Shown here: positions 17,336 to 25,853 of the stretch, piece by piece
Position numbering within the stretch: position 1 is the stretch's first letter
Layout: each line of letters starts with the position of its first letter
NCBI GenBank assembly: GCA_904502095.1
Contig: CAJGDG010000001.1
Location: forward strand, 1-64,000
DNA from: an uncultured Alphaproteobacteria bacterium
GTDB lineage: Bacteria; Pseudomonadota; Alphaproteobacteria; Rs-D84
DNA length: 64,000 bases
Direction: 5' to 3'
Notes under the pieces: generated by a model
The model's input: the letters and a program-made list of their open reading frames with translations, nothing else
What the model was told of the DNA's origin: nothing
Database searches by the model: none
Translations under genes and position numbers: made by a program

Positions 17336-17767
17336 ATGATAAATGTATGTAATTTTATATCTGATTATATTACTGATTTTCCGTTAAGAAAAAACATCAA
17401 GGCGGAAAAAAGTAAAAATCCAAAATTGGATATGCTGGCGTTATATTATTTGTCGTGTGGGCGTTTGCATTTTTTGCGTGCCCGCGATAATCGTGTTTAT
17501 TGGTATTGTATTGTAAATCCGACTTATTTAGATGCGGCAGATTATATTTTGCGTGCGAACGGTATGGTGCCATCGCGTCATTTGTCTTATATGTTTTATC
17601 CTTGTGCCCAGGTGTTGCGTGTACCAGCCAAAGAAATCCATAAAAGCAAAGAGAATATCGATTTTGTAAATCAAACAATGGTTTTGACAGAAGAAAACAT
17701 AGATTATAATTTGGTTTACAATTATGTACAAGATGTGCAAAAGCAACTTAATCAAAATGTAAAATAA
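17336..17767 (+). CDS. Uncharacterised cytoplasmic protein (143 aa)
   Basis: No family recognised. It is soluble, with aromatic- and Tyr-rich composition (LALYYLSCGRLHFLRARD, YWYCIVNPTYLDAADYIL). There is no signal peptide and no membrane segment. AAAGGG lies about 8 bases before the ATG as a weak ribosome site. It has a good promoter upstream and a shared hairpin terminator downstream, so it is probably a single-gene unit. Codon use looks like that of its neighbours. Confidence 0.65.
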   Translation: MINVCNFISDYITDFPLRKNIKAEKSKNPKLDMLALYYLSCGRLHFLRARDNRVYWYCIVNPTYLDAADYILRANGMVPSRHLSYMFYPCAQVLRVPAKEIHKSKENIDFVNQTMVLTEENIDYNLVYNYVQDVQKQLNQNVK

Positions 17768-17790
17768 AAATCCCCAAAATGGGGATTTTT
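17766..17790. terminator. Bidirectional terminator between convergent genes
   Basis: Stem AAATCCCC/GGGGATTT, loop AAAAT, with A-run on one side and T-run on the other. It serves 17336-17767 (+) and 17789-18526 (-). Confidence 0.9.
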
Positions 17791-18526
17791 ATTTTTGAAA
17801 GTATTGTGCTTTTTGCTTTTTGGAATTTTTGTACATTTCGTTCATTATTTCTTTTTGGCTCTCTTCTGTCTTGGAATCTTCTGAAAATTCTGTGCCGTTT
17901 AAGATGACAAGTCGTGCCGGCTTAAAGTCTTTGTTGCCTTCGCCGCCGCAGTCCACATGATATTTAGAAGCGTCATACGGTTTTCCCCAACATTTGCCGT
18001 TTTCAACCCCGATGTATCCTTTTTTTTCTAAGAAATCACATGTGACTGGTTTGTCTGTAATTTCGCCGTTTTCTGTTTCATCGATTGGGTCTTCTAATAT
18101 GCCGGTGCACCAAACCTTTACAGGTTTTCCACCAACCATAACCTCGGAACCTGTTTTGTTATATTTGCGGCGTACACCAAAACAATCGTCGGTTTTTGAT
18201 AAAATATTTGTATCAAAGTCGTCAGAGATAGCGTTATTGGTATTGTGTTTGATATCGTTACGACTGACCAGTTGTGCTTCGTACGGTTGGGGGGGGTTAA
18301 ATGCGTTTGGGCAAATGTATTTCATGCCGTAACAGTTTGAATCACCGTCCCATTTGTCTGTGTTAAAACCATCGCCCATGTTGACATAGCATTTTGTTTC
18401 GTTGACACGACAAACTGTTGGTTGTTCCCACCAGGGGATATCGAAAGCCGTGGCTGAATTATCGAAAGCCGTGGCTGAATTTATGCCAATCAAAGATAAT
18501 ACAGAAATTATAAATGCTTTTTTCAT
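17789..18526 (-). CDS. Secreted cysteine protein with C8 tract (245 aa)
   Basis: Function unknown. Signal peptide about 1-20 (MKKAFIISVLSLIGINSATA). It is followed by a perfect duplication of seven residues (SATAFDN-SATAFD), caused by a 21-bp tandem repeat. The mature N-terminus WWEQPTVCRVNETKCYVNMG and a block ending NCYGMKYICP carry paired cysteines. Others include CTGILEDP, CDFLEKKGYIGVENGKC and VDCGGEG. A run of eight C (coding strand, 18289-18296) encodes part of NPPQP. AGGAAA precedes the ATG. It lies 9 bases after the giant gene 18536-20671 and is very likely co-transcribed with it. Confidence 0.75.
   Translation of the reverse strand: MKKAFIISVLSLIGINSATAFDNSATAFDIPWWEQPTVCRVNETKCYVNMGDGFNTDKWDGDSNCYGMKYICPNAFNPPQPYEAQLVSRNDIKHNTNNAISDDFDTNILSKTDDCFGVRRKYNKTGSEVMVGGKPVKVWCTGILEDPIDETENGEITDKPVTCDFLEKKGYIGVENGKCWGKPYDASKYHVDCGGEGNKDFKPARLVILNGTEFSEDSKTEESQKEIMNEMYKNSKKQKAQYFQK
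18440..18481. repeat. 21-bp tandem duplication at signal-peptide cleavage region
   Basis: Two perfect adjacent copies of a 21-bp unit (18440-18460 and 18461-18481). It keeps the frame and duplicates SATAFDN. Confidence 0.95.
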
Positions 18527-18535
18527 TGTCTTTTC

Positions 18536-20671
18536 CTATGGTGTTTGGGTGTCCGGCCCATCACAGAACCCCCATTTTTTTGATGCGTTTGTTTCGAAAT
18601 AGAATTTGTCCCATCCTGTTTCTTCTTTTGGGGTGCTGTCCCATTCTCCGTCTAAGCGTTCGCATTCGCTGGCCAGCGCTTTCAGCATATCTGAACGAAT
18701 TTCGTCCATAACAACATTAACATCCTGTAATATAATATCTGGGGTGACTTGGGAATCTGTGGCGCTGGGGCGCATACACATTTGGCGAGCATAACGCACC
18801 AATTTATGATGTAGACTGCCAACATATTTGCCGCCTTCCTTTGTCGGACATGATGGCTGCGATGAACCGTTTTCTGCAACGGTTGTTGTTCCATTGTTCC
18901 CTTGGTTCGTCACCGCTATGTTGCAGCCATGTTCTTGTGCAAAAGTTCTGTCGCCGGGGATATATGTGCGGCATGCGTATGGGTATGTGTGCAGGGTGTC
19001 GTTGCTGGGCACGGCGCACAATTTTTTTGCATAATCGCGCAATACATTTTGACATTCTTGGGCGATTTGTTGACTGACTATGTCATACATAGCTGTGACC
19101 AATGCCGCCAGACCGTCAGGACCGCCCCCGTATAGATTGCTGCACGCATCCAATTTTTCTTGGCACATTTGTTCAGATAATTCCATGCGTAAACCCAACA
19201 ACCGTGCTTCGTCGGTATCGCTAAAATCTTTTAATTGTTTGGTTTGTGTGTCATAGCATGTGTTTATCACCGTTAAACATTCGTTTTTTACCTGGCGGAT
19301 GCGGTCTTGTTGGCCTTGGTGAATTTCGGTGATTGCCTGGCGCATGAATTCATCCCACACTTCGTCAGATATATCGCGGCAAGTGTCCAAACCACGGCTG
19401 GCAAAACTTTTCATATCATTTAATCTGGCGACGAACATAGTGTTCGCCTTGTTTTCCAGAATGTTGCCTGATAATGATGTTTGGTTGTTTAATTCAAAGA
19501 ATTCAGCAGAATATATCGGTTCACCCGTTTCAATGTTTAAATAACGGCCCGTCACATCCAGGCAATGAACATAATCTGTGCCGCACGCCATATTAGATGT
19601 GATGTCTTGGCGAACCTGGGCAATACAGTCATTGATGGATGTGGAATTGTGGGTGTTGTAATTTTCGTATCGTGCCTGGCCCATTTCGTTTTCTGTTATA
19701 CGAATTTCGCTGTTTGCGGCAGTCAGTTTTTTATCCAAACCGCTGATTAACAAAGAACAATCGTTTTCAATATACATGCCATACGCAGAAACAACCATGG
19801 TCTTGGTGGCTGCGTTCGGGCAACTGGCCCCAACCAGTTCAATACATTGTGCGTGAACCGCATTATAAAGTGGTTCGCCAGTAAGTGTTGCGATGTTTGC
19901 ACCATCGGCAAAATCAGTGGTGTTCCATATCTGTTTTATATCGCCCGCAATATCCAATGTCCCCTGGGACGACAATGATTTGCTTTTGGTGCCAGATAAT
20001 ATTTTGCTGATATTAGATAATTGGGCTGCGCTGTCAGATGTGTCTTTGGCGTTTTCCTGGGTCTGTTCGCCGATTGTTGCGGATAACATTGCGCCAACTT
20101 CGGCCCCAGATTTGTCGATTGCGTATATGTTTAAATCTTTAAAGTCTTGGATTTGTGTTGCTGTGTGTCCCAATGCGCGTTCGCGTGATTGGATTTCAGC
20201 TAAACGGGAAGAGCATATACATCTGCGATAAGTGTCGTTGGCTGTGCCGCAAAATTGATCCATACATGTAAAATATGCGTCACGACAAGATGCATAGCTG
20301 CTGCCAAAAATGGTGGTGGTGTCGATTTGTTCAGTGCCGCTGCGTGCAGTTATGTTTTTTATGCTGCGTGTATTTGGTGTAGCGTTGCGTGCAGTTGAAA
20401 CAGTTTGTGCACCGCGCACAGTAGATACATTTTTCCCGCTGCGTGCAACAGAAACATTATTGCGTGCGGCGCGTGATGTGACAGTATTGCGTACGGATGT
20501 ATTCTTTGTGTTTCGACTGGTGATGTTTTTTTTGCTGTCATTTGTGCGTGTGTCTGAACGCACAGTCGATGATTGAGATGTGCGAACAGCCGCGTTTGTA
20601 TCACGAACAGCAGCGTCGGCAAAGCCAACGCCAATAAACAGGGCTACAATAAACAGCAGTTTCTTTTTCAT
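18536..20671 (-). CDS. Giant secreted cysteine-rich protein, family member 3 (about 711 aa)
   Basis: Signal peptide MKKKLLFIVALFIGVGFADA (start chosen at 20671; an in-frame ATG at 20680, giving MKGMKKK, is equally possible, and the ORF stays open to 20722). An Arg/Thr/Asn/Ser-rich linker with repeats such as TARNATPNTRSIKNITARSG runs to about residue 110. Next is the family signature CRDAYFTCMDQFC...YRRCICS (about 127-150). Later blocks include a segment ending NCIAQ region (SINDCIAQVRQDITSNMACG), DTCRDISDEVWDEFMRQA (equivalent to VWDTFLKE in member 1), ECLTVINTC and CQEKLDACSNLYGGG. It lacks the C-terminal CxxC cluster of members 1 and 2 and has no glycine-zipper. Gene 17789-18526 follows at 9 bases. 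No enzymatic motif. Confidence 0.8.
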   Translation of the reverse strand: MKKKLLFIVALFIGVGFADAAVRDTNAAVRTSQSSTVRSDTRTNDSKKNITSRNTKNTSVRNTVTSRAARNNVSVARSGKNVSTVRGAQTVSTARNATPNTRSIKNITARSGTEQIDTTTIFGSSYASCRDAYFTCMDQFCGTANDTYRRCICSSRLAEIQSRERALGHTATQIQDFKDLNIYAIDKSGAEVGAMLSATIGEQTQENAKDTSDSAAQLSNISKILSGTKSKSLSSQGTLDIAGDIKQIWNTTDFADGANIATLTGEPLYNAVHAQCIELVGASCPNAATKTMVVSAYGMYIENDCSLLISGLDKKLTAANSEIRITENEMGQARYENYNTHNSTSINDCIAQVRQDITSNMACGTDYVHCLDVTGRYLNIETGEPIYSAEFFELNNQTSLSGNILENKANTMFVARLNDMKSFASRGLDTCRDISDEVWDEFMRQAITEIHQGQQDRIRQVKNECLTVINTCYDTQTKQLKDFSDTDEARLLGLRMELSEQMCQEKLDACSNLYGGGPDGLAALVTAMYDIVSQQIAQECQNVLRDYAKKLCAVPSNDTLHTYPYACRTYIPGDRTFAQEHGCNIAVTNQGNNGTTTVAENGSSQPSCPTKEGGKYVGSLHHKLVRYARQMCMRPSATDSQVTPDIILQDVNVVMDEIRSDMLKALASECERLDGEWDSTPKEETGWDKFYFETNASKKWGFCDGPDTQTP

Positions 20672-20736
20672 TCCTTTCATTAACTTAAAATATATTTTAT
20701 CAAAATCTGGGCTGTTAAACAAGAAAAATGAAACAA

Positions 20737-20757
20737 AAAAACCGCGATTGCGGTTAT
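20737..20757 (-). terminator. Terminator after infA
   Basis: Hairpin AACCGC-AATC-GCGGTT read on the minus strand, followed by a run of T. Confidence 0.85.
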
Positions 20758-20760
20758 TTT

Positions 20761-21006
20761 TTATTGTGCGTTTTCAGTGCCGGTGCGCGTGCGTTCAACA
20801 AATGTAATGCGGCCCTTGTCCAAATCGTATGGGGTCATTTCAACACGAACGCGTTCGCCAACGTTGACCCAAATGCGTGCCTTGCGCATTTTTCCGCATA
20901 CGGTTGCCAAAATTTCATGCCCGTTTTCCAATTTTACACGGAACATTGTGTTTGGCAGTTTGTCTTCGACTGTGCCACTGAAAACGATAACGTCATCTTT
21001 TGCCAT
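20761..21006 (-). CDS. infA: Translation initiation factor IF-1
   Basis: 81-residue OB-fold protein that binds the ribosomal A site during initiation with IF-2 and IF-3. Highly conserved segments are [18 protein letters not shown] (18-35), [16 protein letters not shown] (38-53) and [12 protein letters not shown] (58-69). Length is slightly above the usual 72 because of a short C-terminal tail. AAGGAA precedes the ATG. It sits alone between two divergently arranged giant Cys-rich loci. Confidence 0.97.
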   Translation of the reverse strand: MAKDDVIVFSGTVEDKLPNTMFRVKLENGHEILATVCGKMRKARIWVNVGERVRVEMTPYDLDKGRITFVERTRTGTENAQ

Positions 21007-21140
21007 ATTTTTTTTCCTTAATATTTTTCGTCAAATATAATATTGCGTATGCCGAAAAAAATCAAGTTGTTTTTATGTGCTTGCGTGCGGGGGAATTATT
21101 TGATAAAATAAAACATACTTATTATAGGGTGGAGAGTCCG

Positions 21141-23267
21141 ATGAGTTTAAGATTTTTTGCAATGTTATTGGTTTTATTCCCAACAGTTGCGCTGTCCGCA
21201 ACTCGTGGTGATAATGCGCGGGTTGGGGCGATGCGTGCGTCCGGGGCGCGTGGGGGCGTTGCTGCAAATGCTGCAGCGGCAAATGCTGCGGCTGCGGCAA
21301 AAACACAATCGGCCGCGGCGGCAAAAACGGCGGCACCTGCGACAGAAGATTCTGTGGAGGTAGAGGCAACGGCCAAGGCGCCAGCGTCAAGTGGCGATTG
21401 TCGTGAAGCGTATCGTGCGTGTATGGATGAATTTTGCTTGTTGGATGAATCCGAGGGGTATCGTTGTGCGTGCTCTTCTAATATAAATGCGTCTAAGTCT
21501 TTGATTAAGGAAGTTCAACAAATTCAAGAAGAAGCGGACAAATTGTATACAGAAGGTGTCGAACGCGAACAGTTGGGCGCCAAGGCTGCGATTATATTTG
21601 GTGAAAGTGATGCCGCCAAGAAAAGTTCGCGTGCTTCTGGCTTAAGTTTTGCAGAATGGTTAAACAGTGGTTCTGGCGATGGATCCTTGGATGCGGATGA
21701 AGATATTGGTGATGGCTTGTATTCTATGGCCGCGGAATATTGTCAGGCTGAACTGGATGCGTGTGGTGACAAAGCCGAAATGGAAGAAATGTTGTATAGT
21801 CGTCAGGTTATCGCAGACTGTAAGGCGTTTACTGTGTATTTGGATGATCAAAAAAGAAATGCACTGGCGAACAAGCGTATGGCCGAATCGGCTGTGCGTC
21901 AGGCGCGTTTGGAAATGTTTGATACGACCAATAAATACAATGCGGGTGAATGCTTGATTGCGTTTCGTGCGTGTGTTGCGGACAAGGGTGGTTGTGGCAC
22001 GAATTTTGAAAACTGTTTAGATAAGGATTTGTTGACGCGTCGTTCCAAGGCGTGCGAAAATGTGTTGGATCAATGTATGGCGGTAAGAAAGTTGGTGCAA
22101 CAAGATTGGGAAGAAGAGTCCGAATCGATTTTGGCAGAGGCTGAAAAATATGCAGATAAATATCGTCGTCAAACTTGTTTGGCGCAAATTCAGGTTTGTT
22201 TGGAAGATGGGTGTTCGACATCAACTAATTCTGCGTGCTTGACTGATGTCAGGGTGGCCGCGGGTGTTTGTCCTATTATTGATGAATGTAATGAAATGAT
22301 ACCGGGGATAAAGTCTGTTATTAATGACAAGTTGGGGTATCTGCGTTTGCAGTTCTGTCAAAATGATGTGGATGCGTGTTTGCGCGACAAATGTGGTCAG
22401 AATTTTACTGCGCCGGAATGTCTTGGGAAAAATACATCTGAAATTGTTGCGATGTGTCCGCAAGATATGTTCCCGTCATGCAAAAATGAAACACAATATG
22501 ATGTTATTGTTAGTGCTGCATTGTTGCAGATGGATTATCAGATGATGCAGGGCTGTATGAATCATTTCAGTGAACAGTTGGGCAAAACTTGCGGTACAGA
22601 TATGGCGTGCCTGCCGACTAGTGCGATTGTATCTGCTTTGTCCGATTTGCCAGAAGATGAAGCAGGGATGATAGAGTTGCGTGCAAATGTTATTGCAGAA
22701 TCAAAGACGGCGGTGGATGAATTCTTTAAGCAGTTCGAAAAGGATAAAACTGTTGCTGCGTGCGCGGATGCAGAAAAACCAAGTGGTCGCAGCAGTTTGG
22801 GCGCAAATATCTTTAATACAGCAAAGATAATTGCTGAAATTGGCGCTGAAAATCGTGCGATTCGTGCATTGGAAGAAAAAATTACAGAAATATCACGCAA
22901 AAAGGATGTAAAAGAAGCGGAAGAACTGTGTTTGTCGACTTACAAGGTCGAATCGCCAAGTCAGTCAAAGAAAAATTATAGTTATATAAAGAGTGTTTCT
23001 TTTGAGCCAAGTTTGCGTAATTGTCATGTTTGTCGTGTACAACAGGTTTGTGAAACAGGTGGAGAATCTAAGGCTTCTTCGGCATTAAAGGCTGCGTCTG
23101 GCGGTTTGTCTGCTGGGGCGGCGGCAGGTACCATGGTTACACCAGGTTGGGGCACTGCAATTGGTGGGGTTGTTGGTGCTGTTGGAGCTGGTGTAATGGG
23201 ATATATGTCTGGCGGGGAAAAAGAATTCTGTCAGGAAATATCAAGCTGTGAAGATATAAATATGTAA
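21141..23267 (+). CDS. Giant secreted cysteine-rich protein, family member 4 (708 aa)
   Basis: The start at ATG 21141 gives a signal peptide MSLRFFAMLLVLFPTVALSA and has GGTGGAGAG just upstream; the longer frame back to 21000 is rejected. An Ala-rich linker extends to about residue 80. The family signature CREAYRACMDEFC...YRCACS is at about 88-112. Then come NKYNAGECLIAFRACVADKG, RQTCLAQIQVCLEDGC, LQFCQNDVDACLRDKCG and CGTDMACLP. The C-terminus has CHVCRVQQVCE followed by a glycine-zipper-like hydrophobic segment (AGTMVTPGWGTAIGGVVGAV, about 660-690) and a final CQEISSCED. Two genes in tandem: the next starts 22 bases downstream. Surface or periplasmic disulfide-rich structure is inferred. 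Confidence 0.85.
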   Translation: MSLRFFAMLLVLFPTVALSATRGDNARVGAMRASGARGGVAANAAAANAAAAAKTQSAAAAKTAAPATEDSVEVEATAKAPASSGDCREAYRACMDEFCLLDESEGYRCACSSNINASKSLIKEVQQIQEEADKLYTEGVEREQLGAKAAIIFGESDAAKKSSRASGLSFAEWLNSGSGDGSLDADEDIGDGLYSMAAEYCQAELDACGDKAEMEEMLYSRQVIADCKAFTVYLDDQKRNALANKRMAESAVRQARLEMFDTTNKYNAGECLIAFRACVADKGGCGTNFENCLDKDLLTRRSKACENVLDQCMAVRKLVQQDWEEESESILAEAEKYADKYRRQTCLAQIQVCLEDGCSTSTNSACLTDVRVAAGVCPIIDECNEMIPGIKSVINDKLGYLRLQFCQNDVDACLRDKCGQNFTAPECLGKNTSEIVAMCPQDMFPSCKNETQYDVIVSAALLQMDYQMMQGCMNHFSEQLGKTCGTDMACLPTSAIVSALSDLPEDEAGMIELRANVIAESKTAVDEFFKQFEKDKTVAACADAEKPSGRSSLGANIFNTAKIIAEIGAENRAIRALEEKITEISRKKDVKEAEELCLSTYKVESPSQSKKNYSYIKSVSFEPSLRNCHVCRVQQVCETGGESKASSALKAASGGLSAGAAAGTMVTPGWGTAIGGVVGAVGAGVMGYMSGGEKEFCQEISSCEDINM

Positions 23268-23289
23268 TTTATAAAAATGGGACGGAGAG

Positions 23290-25770
23290 ATGGTCTTTAA
23301 AAAATTATCTTTGTTGTGTGCTTTTGTAATTGCAATCTCGGGATTGCACAGTGATGCGTTAGCGGCTGTTTCGAAAAAGAAGGAATCGAAACAGTCTGCA
23401 ATTCAAACCGGGACCAAGGTTCGTACCAAGGTTGAAGTGTCTGGTTTGTACGACCAGGAATGTTATGATGCGTATTATGGATGTATGGACCAGTTTTGTA
23501 TTGCCGATAATGAAAATGGTGGCAGTTGCGCATGCAGTGATTTAAATGCAAAATATGAAAAAGATTTAGAAGATATAAAAAATATATTGGAAGAAGCGGA
23601 ACGTATCAGAACGGTTGAAGTAGAAAAAGTTCAGGCTGGGGCGAATGTAGATATCATTTTTGGTGCCGGCGAGCGTCAATATGATGAAGATGGCAATATT
23701 GTAGATTTAGAAGATCGTGAGGATAAAAAATCTGAAATGTTGGCTTTGTGGAATTCGTCTTTTGATGAAGAAGATGAAGAAGAGGTGGACATATCGGAAT
23801 TATCGGGAAATGAATTGTATGTTGCTGCAAATGATTTGTGTCGCGAACAAATTCCAGATAAGTGCGAAACAGATTTTAATTTCTTGGTTCAGGTTTACAA
23901 ACGTCAAATTGTATCCGATTGCAAAGGTTTTGAAAACAGTATTACCAAAAAACGTGGCGAAGCAGAAGCAGCATTGGCAAGTGCAGAAGCTGAGGTTCGT
24001 GGCGCATTAAAAGAATCTTTGAACGAAGCAAACAAGTATGATTTGGGTACTTGTATGGTTGAATTTAAAAAATGTATGAAAACTGAAGACGCCTGTGGTT
24101 CTGATTGGTCGGGTTGCGTTTCGACAATTGCTGATGCTAATATGCAGGGAATTGACGAATCTGCGGTATTTAAAGATGAAAATATGAAAAAGTCTGCGCA
24201 AAAGGCGTATGATGGCAGCACATACGGTATTGCTGCGTCGACAATGGAAGGATTGGATTCCAAGCGTATAATTTGTGAACGTGTTTTGAATTCTTGTGTT
24301 GCGGTTCGTGACCAAGTTTGGCCGGCGTTTTTGCGTGAAGCGGCGCCGTCAATCAAAGTCGCAGAAACTCTGATTGAATCAAAGATGCGCCAATCTTGTT
24401 TGACTGATATTTCAGATTGTATCCAAAAAGCCTGTCGTGACGATATTGCGGGTAAGGGCGAGGATACGATGGATGCGTGTTTGGCACGTCCAGAAATGGC
24501 ACGCAGTTTCTGTAAGATTGAAATTGAAAGATGTGAAAAAATGGAACCGCAAATCTGGGCGTATGTGACAGATAAATTAAAGGCAATGCGTGTCGATGTT
24601 TGTACCCAGGAAGTAAAAGATTGCTTTACAGCAGATACACGTTGTGGCGCAAATTTCCAAAACTGTATCGGTATGGATTATGACTATATCCACGATATGT
24701 GCCCAATTGATTCATTGGTTGTTTGTAAACAAGGTAATCCAGGGTTTTCAATGGATGATTTGGATTCTATGTTGATGGGGTTGTATTTGAATATTGATAA
24801 TTCTGCACTGGATCAATGTCAGGCAACGGTGGACGATTTTATGACAGAAATGTGCGGCAGTACATCAGATTGTAATCGTTTTGCAGCTGATGATATTTTA
24901 GGAACTGGCAGTATTCGTTCCCAGAAAAATGGACAAAAATATATTGTGACCGGTATGATTTCGTTCGGTTCAATCGAAATTGGTAAGGCTGGAACAGATC
25001 AGGCGGGTCGGATTAATGTACAGGGGTATATCAAATCATTATATGAAAAATATGGTTTGGCACCAGGTTCGACATCTGATAATGCAAATATTATTTTAAC
25101 GATTGAAGAAGAGTTGAATAATATTGCAGGTACAATTAATCGGGCAATTGATATGCTGGAATCAAATGAAAAAGTTAAATGGTGTGTCAAAGGTCGCGAT
25201 TTGACAAATATTACGGGTGATGACGAAATGACCGAAGCGCGTTTCCCACGTATGTTGGATCAATATAAAGTTCAAATTGCTGTTTCGGCTTTAAGTAAAG
25301 CGCAACAGAACTATAATAAAAAGTTGACTGCTGAAATCAGTAAAGCAACCAAGGATGCGTCTGCTGATATCGCAGAATATATGTGTCATAAAATAGGGGC
25401 GACTGGGAATGTGTCGACATCTAATTCGGGTACTTTTGCGACAGATACAGAACTGGCAGAACCGTTGGCGATTAAATATGAGGTTGCAGCAGGCCTAAAA
25501 ACGAGCGAGCTGACACAAAATGGTACCAGCTCAGAAAACTATGGCGGTCAAGAATTTAAAAACAAGAAGGGTGAAGTTGTTGCAAAGGCCGGCGGTTCCA
25601 GACGCGATGTGTCCGCGATCTTCTCGCGCGAGACAAGAATGTGTCATGTATGCACAACAATACATATTGAAACATGTAATGTAGAAAAGAAAGGCTTGAA
25701 CGCAAGAAAGGTTAATACAGAATGTACCCCGACAGTTCAAGGGCCGACATGCGAAGACATACCAATGTAA
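23290..25770 (+). CDS. Giant secreted cysteine-rich protein, family member 5 (826 aa)
   Basis: Signal peptide about 1-25 (MVFKKLSLLCAFVIAISGLH...), with a short basic linker rather than the long low-complexity one. The family signature CYDAYYGCMDQFC...SCACS is at about 57-80. Later blocks are NKYDLGTCMVEFKKCMKTED, VWPAFLREAAPSIKVAE, RQSCLTDISDCIQKACRDDI, CGANFQNCIGMDYDYI and MCGSTSDCNRF, all matching members 1 and 2 closely. C-terminal half: ARFPRMLDQYKVQIAVSAL and CHVCTTIHIETC. GGAGAG precedes the ATG. It forms an operon with 21141 and is followed by a strong terminator. Confidence 0.85.
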   Translation: MVFKKLSLLCAFVIAISGLHSDALAAVSKKKESKQSAIQTGTKVRTKVEVSGLYDQECYDAYYGCMDQFCIADNENGGSCACSDLNAKYEKDLEDIKNILEEAERIRTVEVEKVQAGANVDIIFGAGERQYDEDGNIVDLEDREDKKSEMLALWNSSFDEEDEEEVDISELSGNELYVAANDLCREQIPDKCETDFNFLVQVYKRQIVSDCKGFENSITKKRGEAEAALASAEAEVRGALKESLNEANKYDLGTCMVEFKKCMKTEDACGSDWSGCVSTIADANMQGIDESAVFKDENMKKSAQKAYDGSTYGIAASTMEGLDSKRIICERVLNSCVAVRDQVWPAFLREAAPSIKVAETLIESKMRQSCLTDISDCIQKACRDDIAGKGEDTMDACLARPEMARSFCKIEIERCEKMEPQIWAYVTDKLKAMRVDVCTQEVKDCFTADTRCGANFQNCIGMDYDYIHDMCPIDSLVVCKQGNPGFSMDDLDSMLMGLYLNIDNSALDQCQATVDDFMTEMCGSTSDCNRFAADDILGTGSIRSQKNGQKYIVTGMISFGSIEIGKAGTDQAGRINVQGYIKSLYEKYGLAPGSTSDNANIILTIEEELNNIAGTINRAIDMLESNEKVKWCVKGRDLTNITGDDEMTEARFPRMLDQYKVQIAVSALSKAQQNYNKKLTAEISKATKDASADIAEYMCHKIGATGNVSTSNSGTFATDTELAEPLAIKYEVAAGLKTSELTQNGTSSENYGGQEFKNKKGEVVAKAGGSRRDVSAIFSRETRMCHVCTTIHIETCNVEKKGLNARKVNTECTPTVQGPTCEDIPM

Positions 25771-25775
25771 AAAAA

Positions 25776-25799
25776 TGGGGCGATAGGCCCCGTTTTTAT
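25776..25799 (+). terminator. Terminator after member 5
   Basis: Stem GGGGC/GCCCC with a short loop, then GTTTTTATT. Confidence 0.8.
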
Positions 25800-25803
25800 T
25801 TGC

Positions 25804-25830
25804 AAAATAAAACGCCTGTGTCAGCGTTTT
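25804..25830 (-). terminator. Terminator after ccrM
   Basis: AAAACGC/GCGTTTT stem with an 8-base loop. The minus-strand tail is T-rich. Confidence 0.75.
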
Positions 25831-25853
25831 TCAGGTAGAAAATATATATTTTA

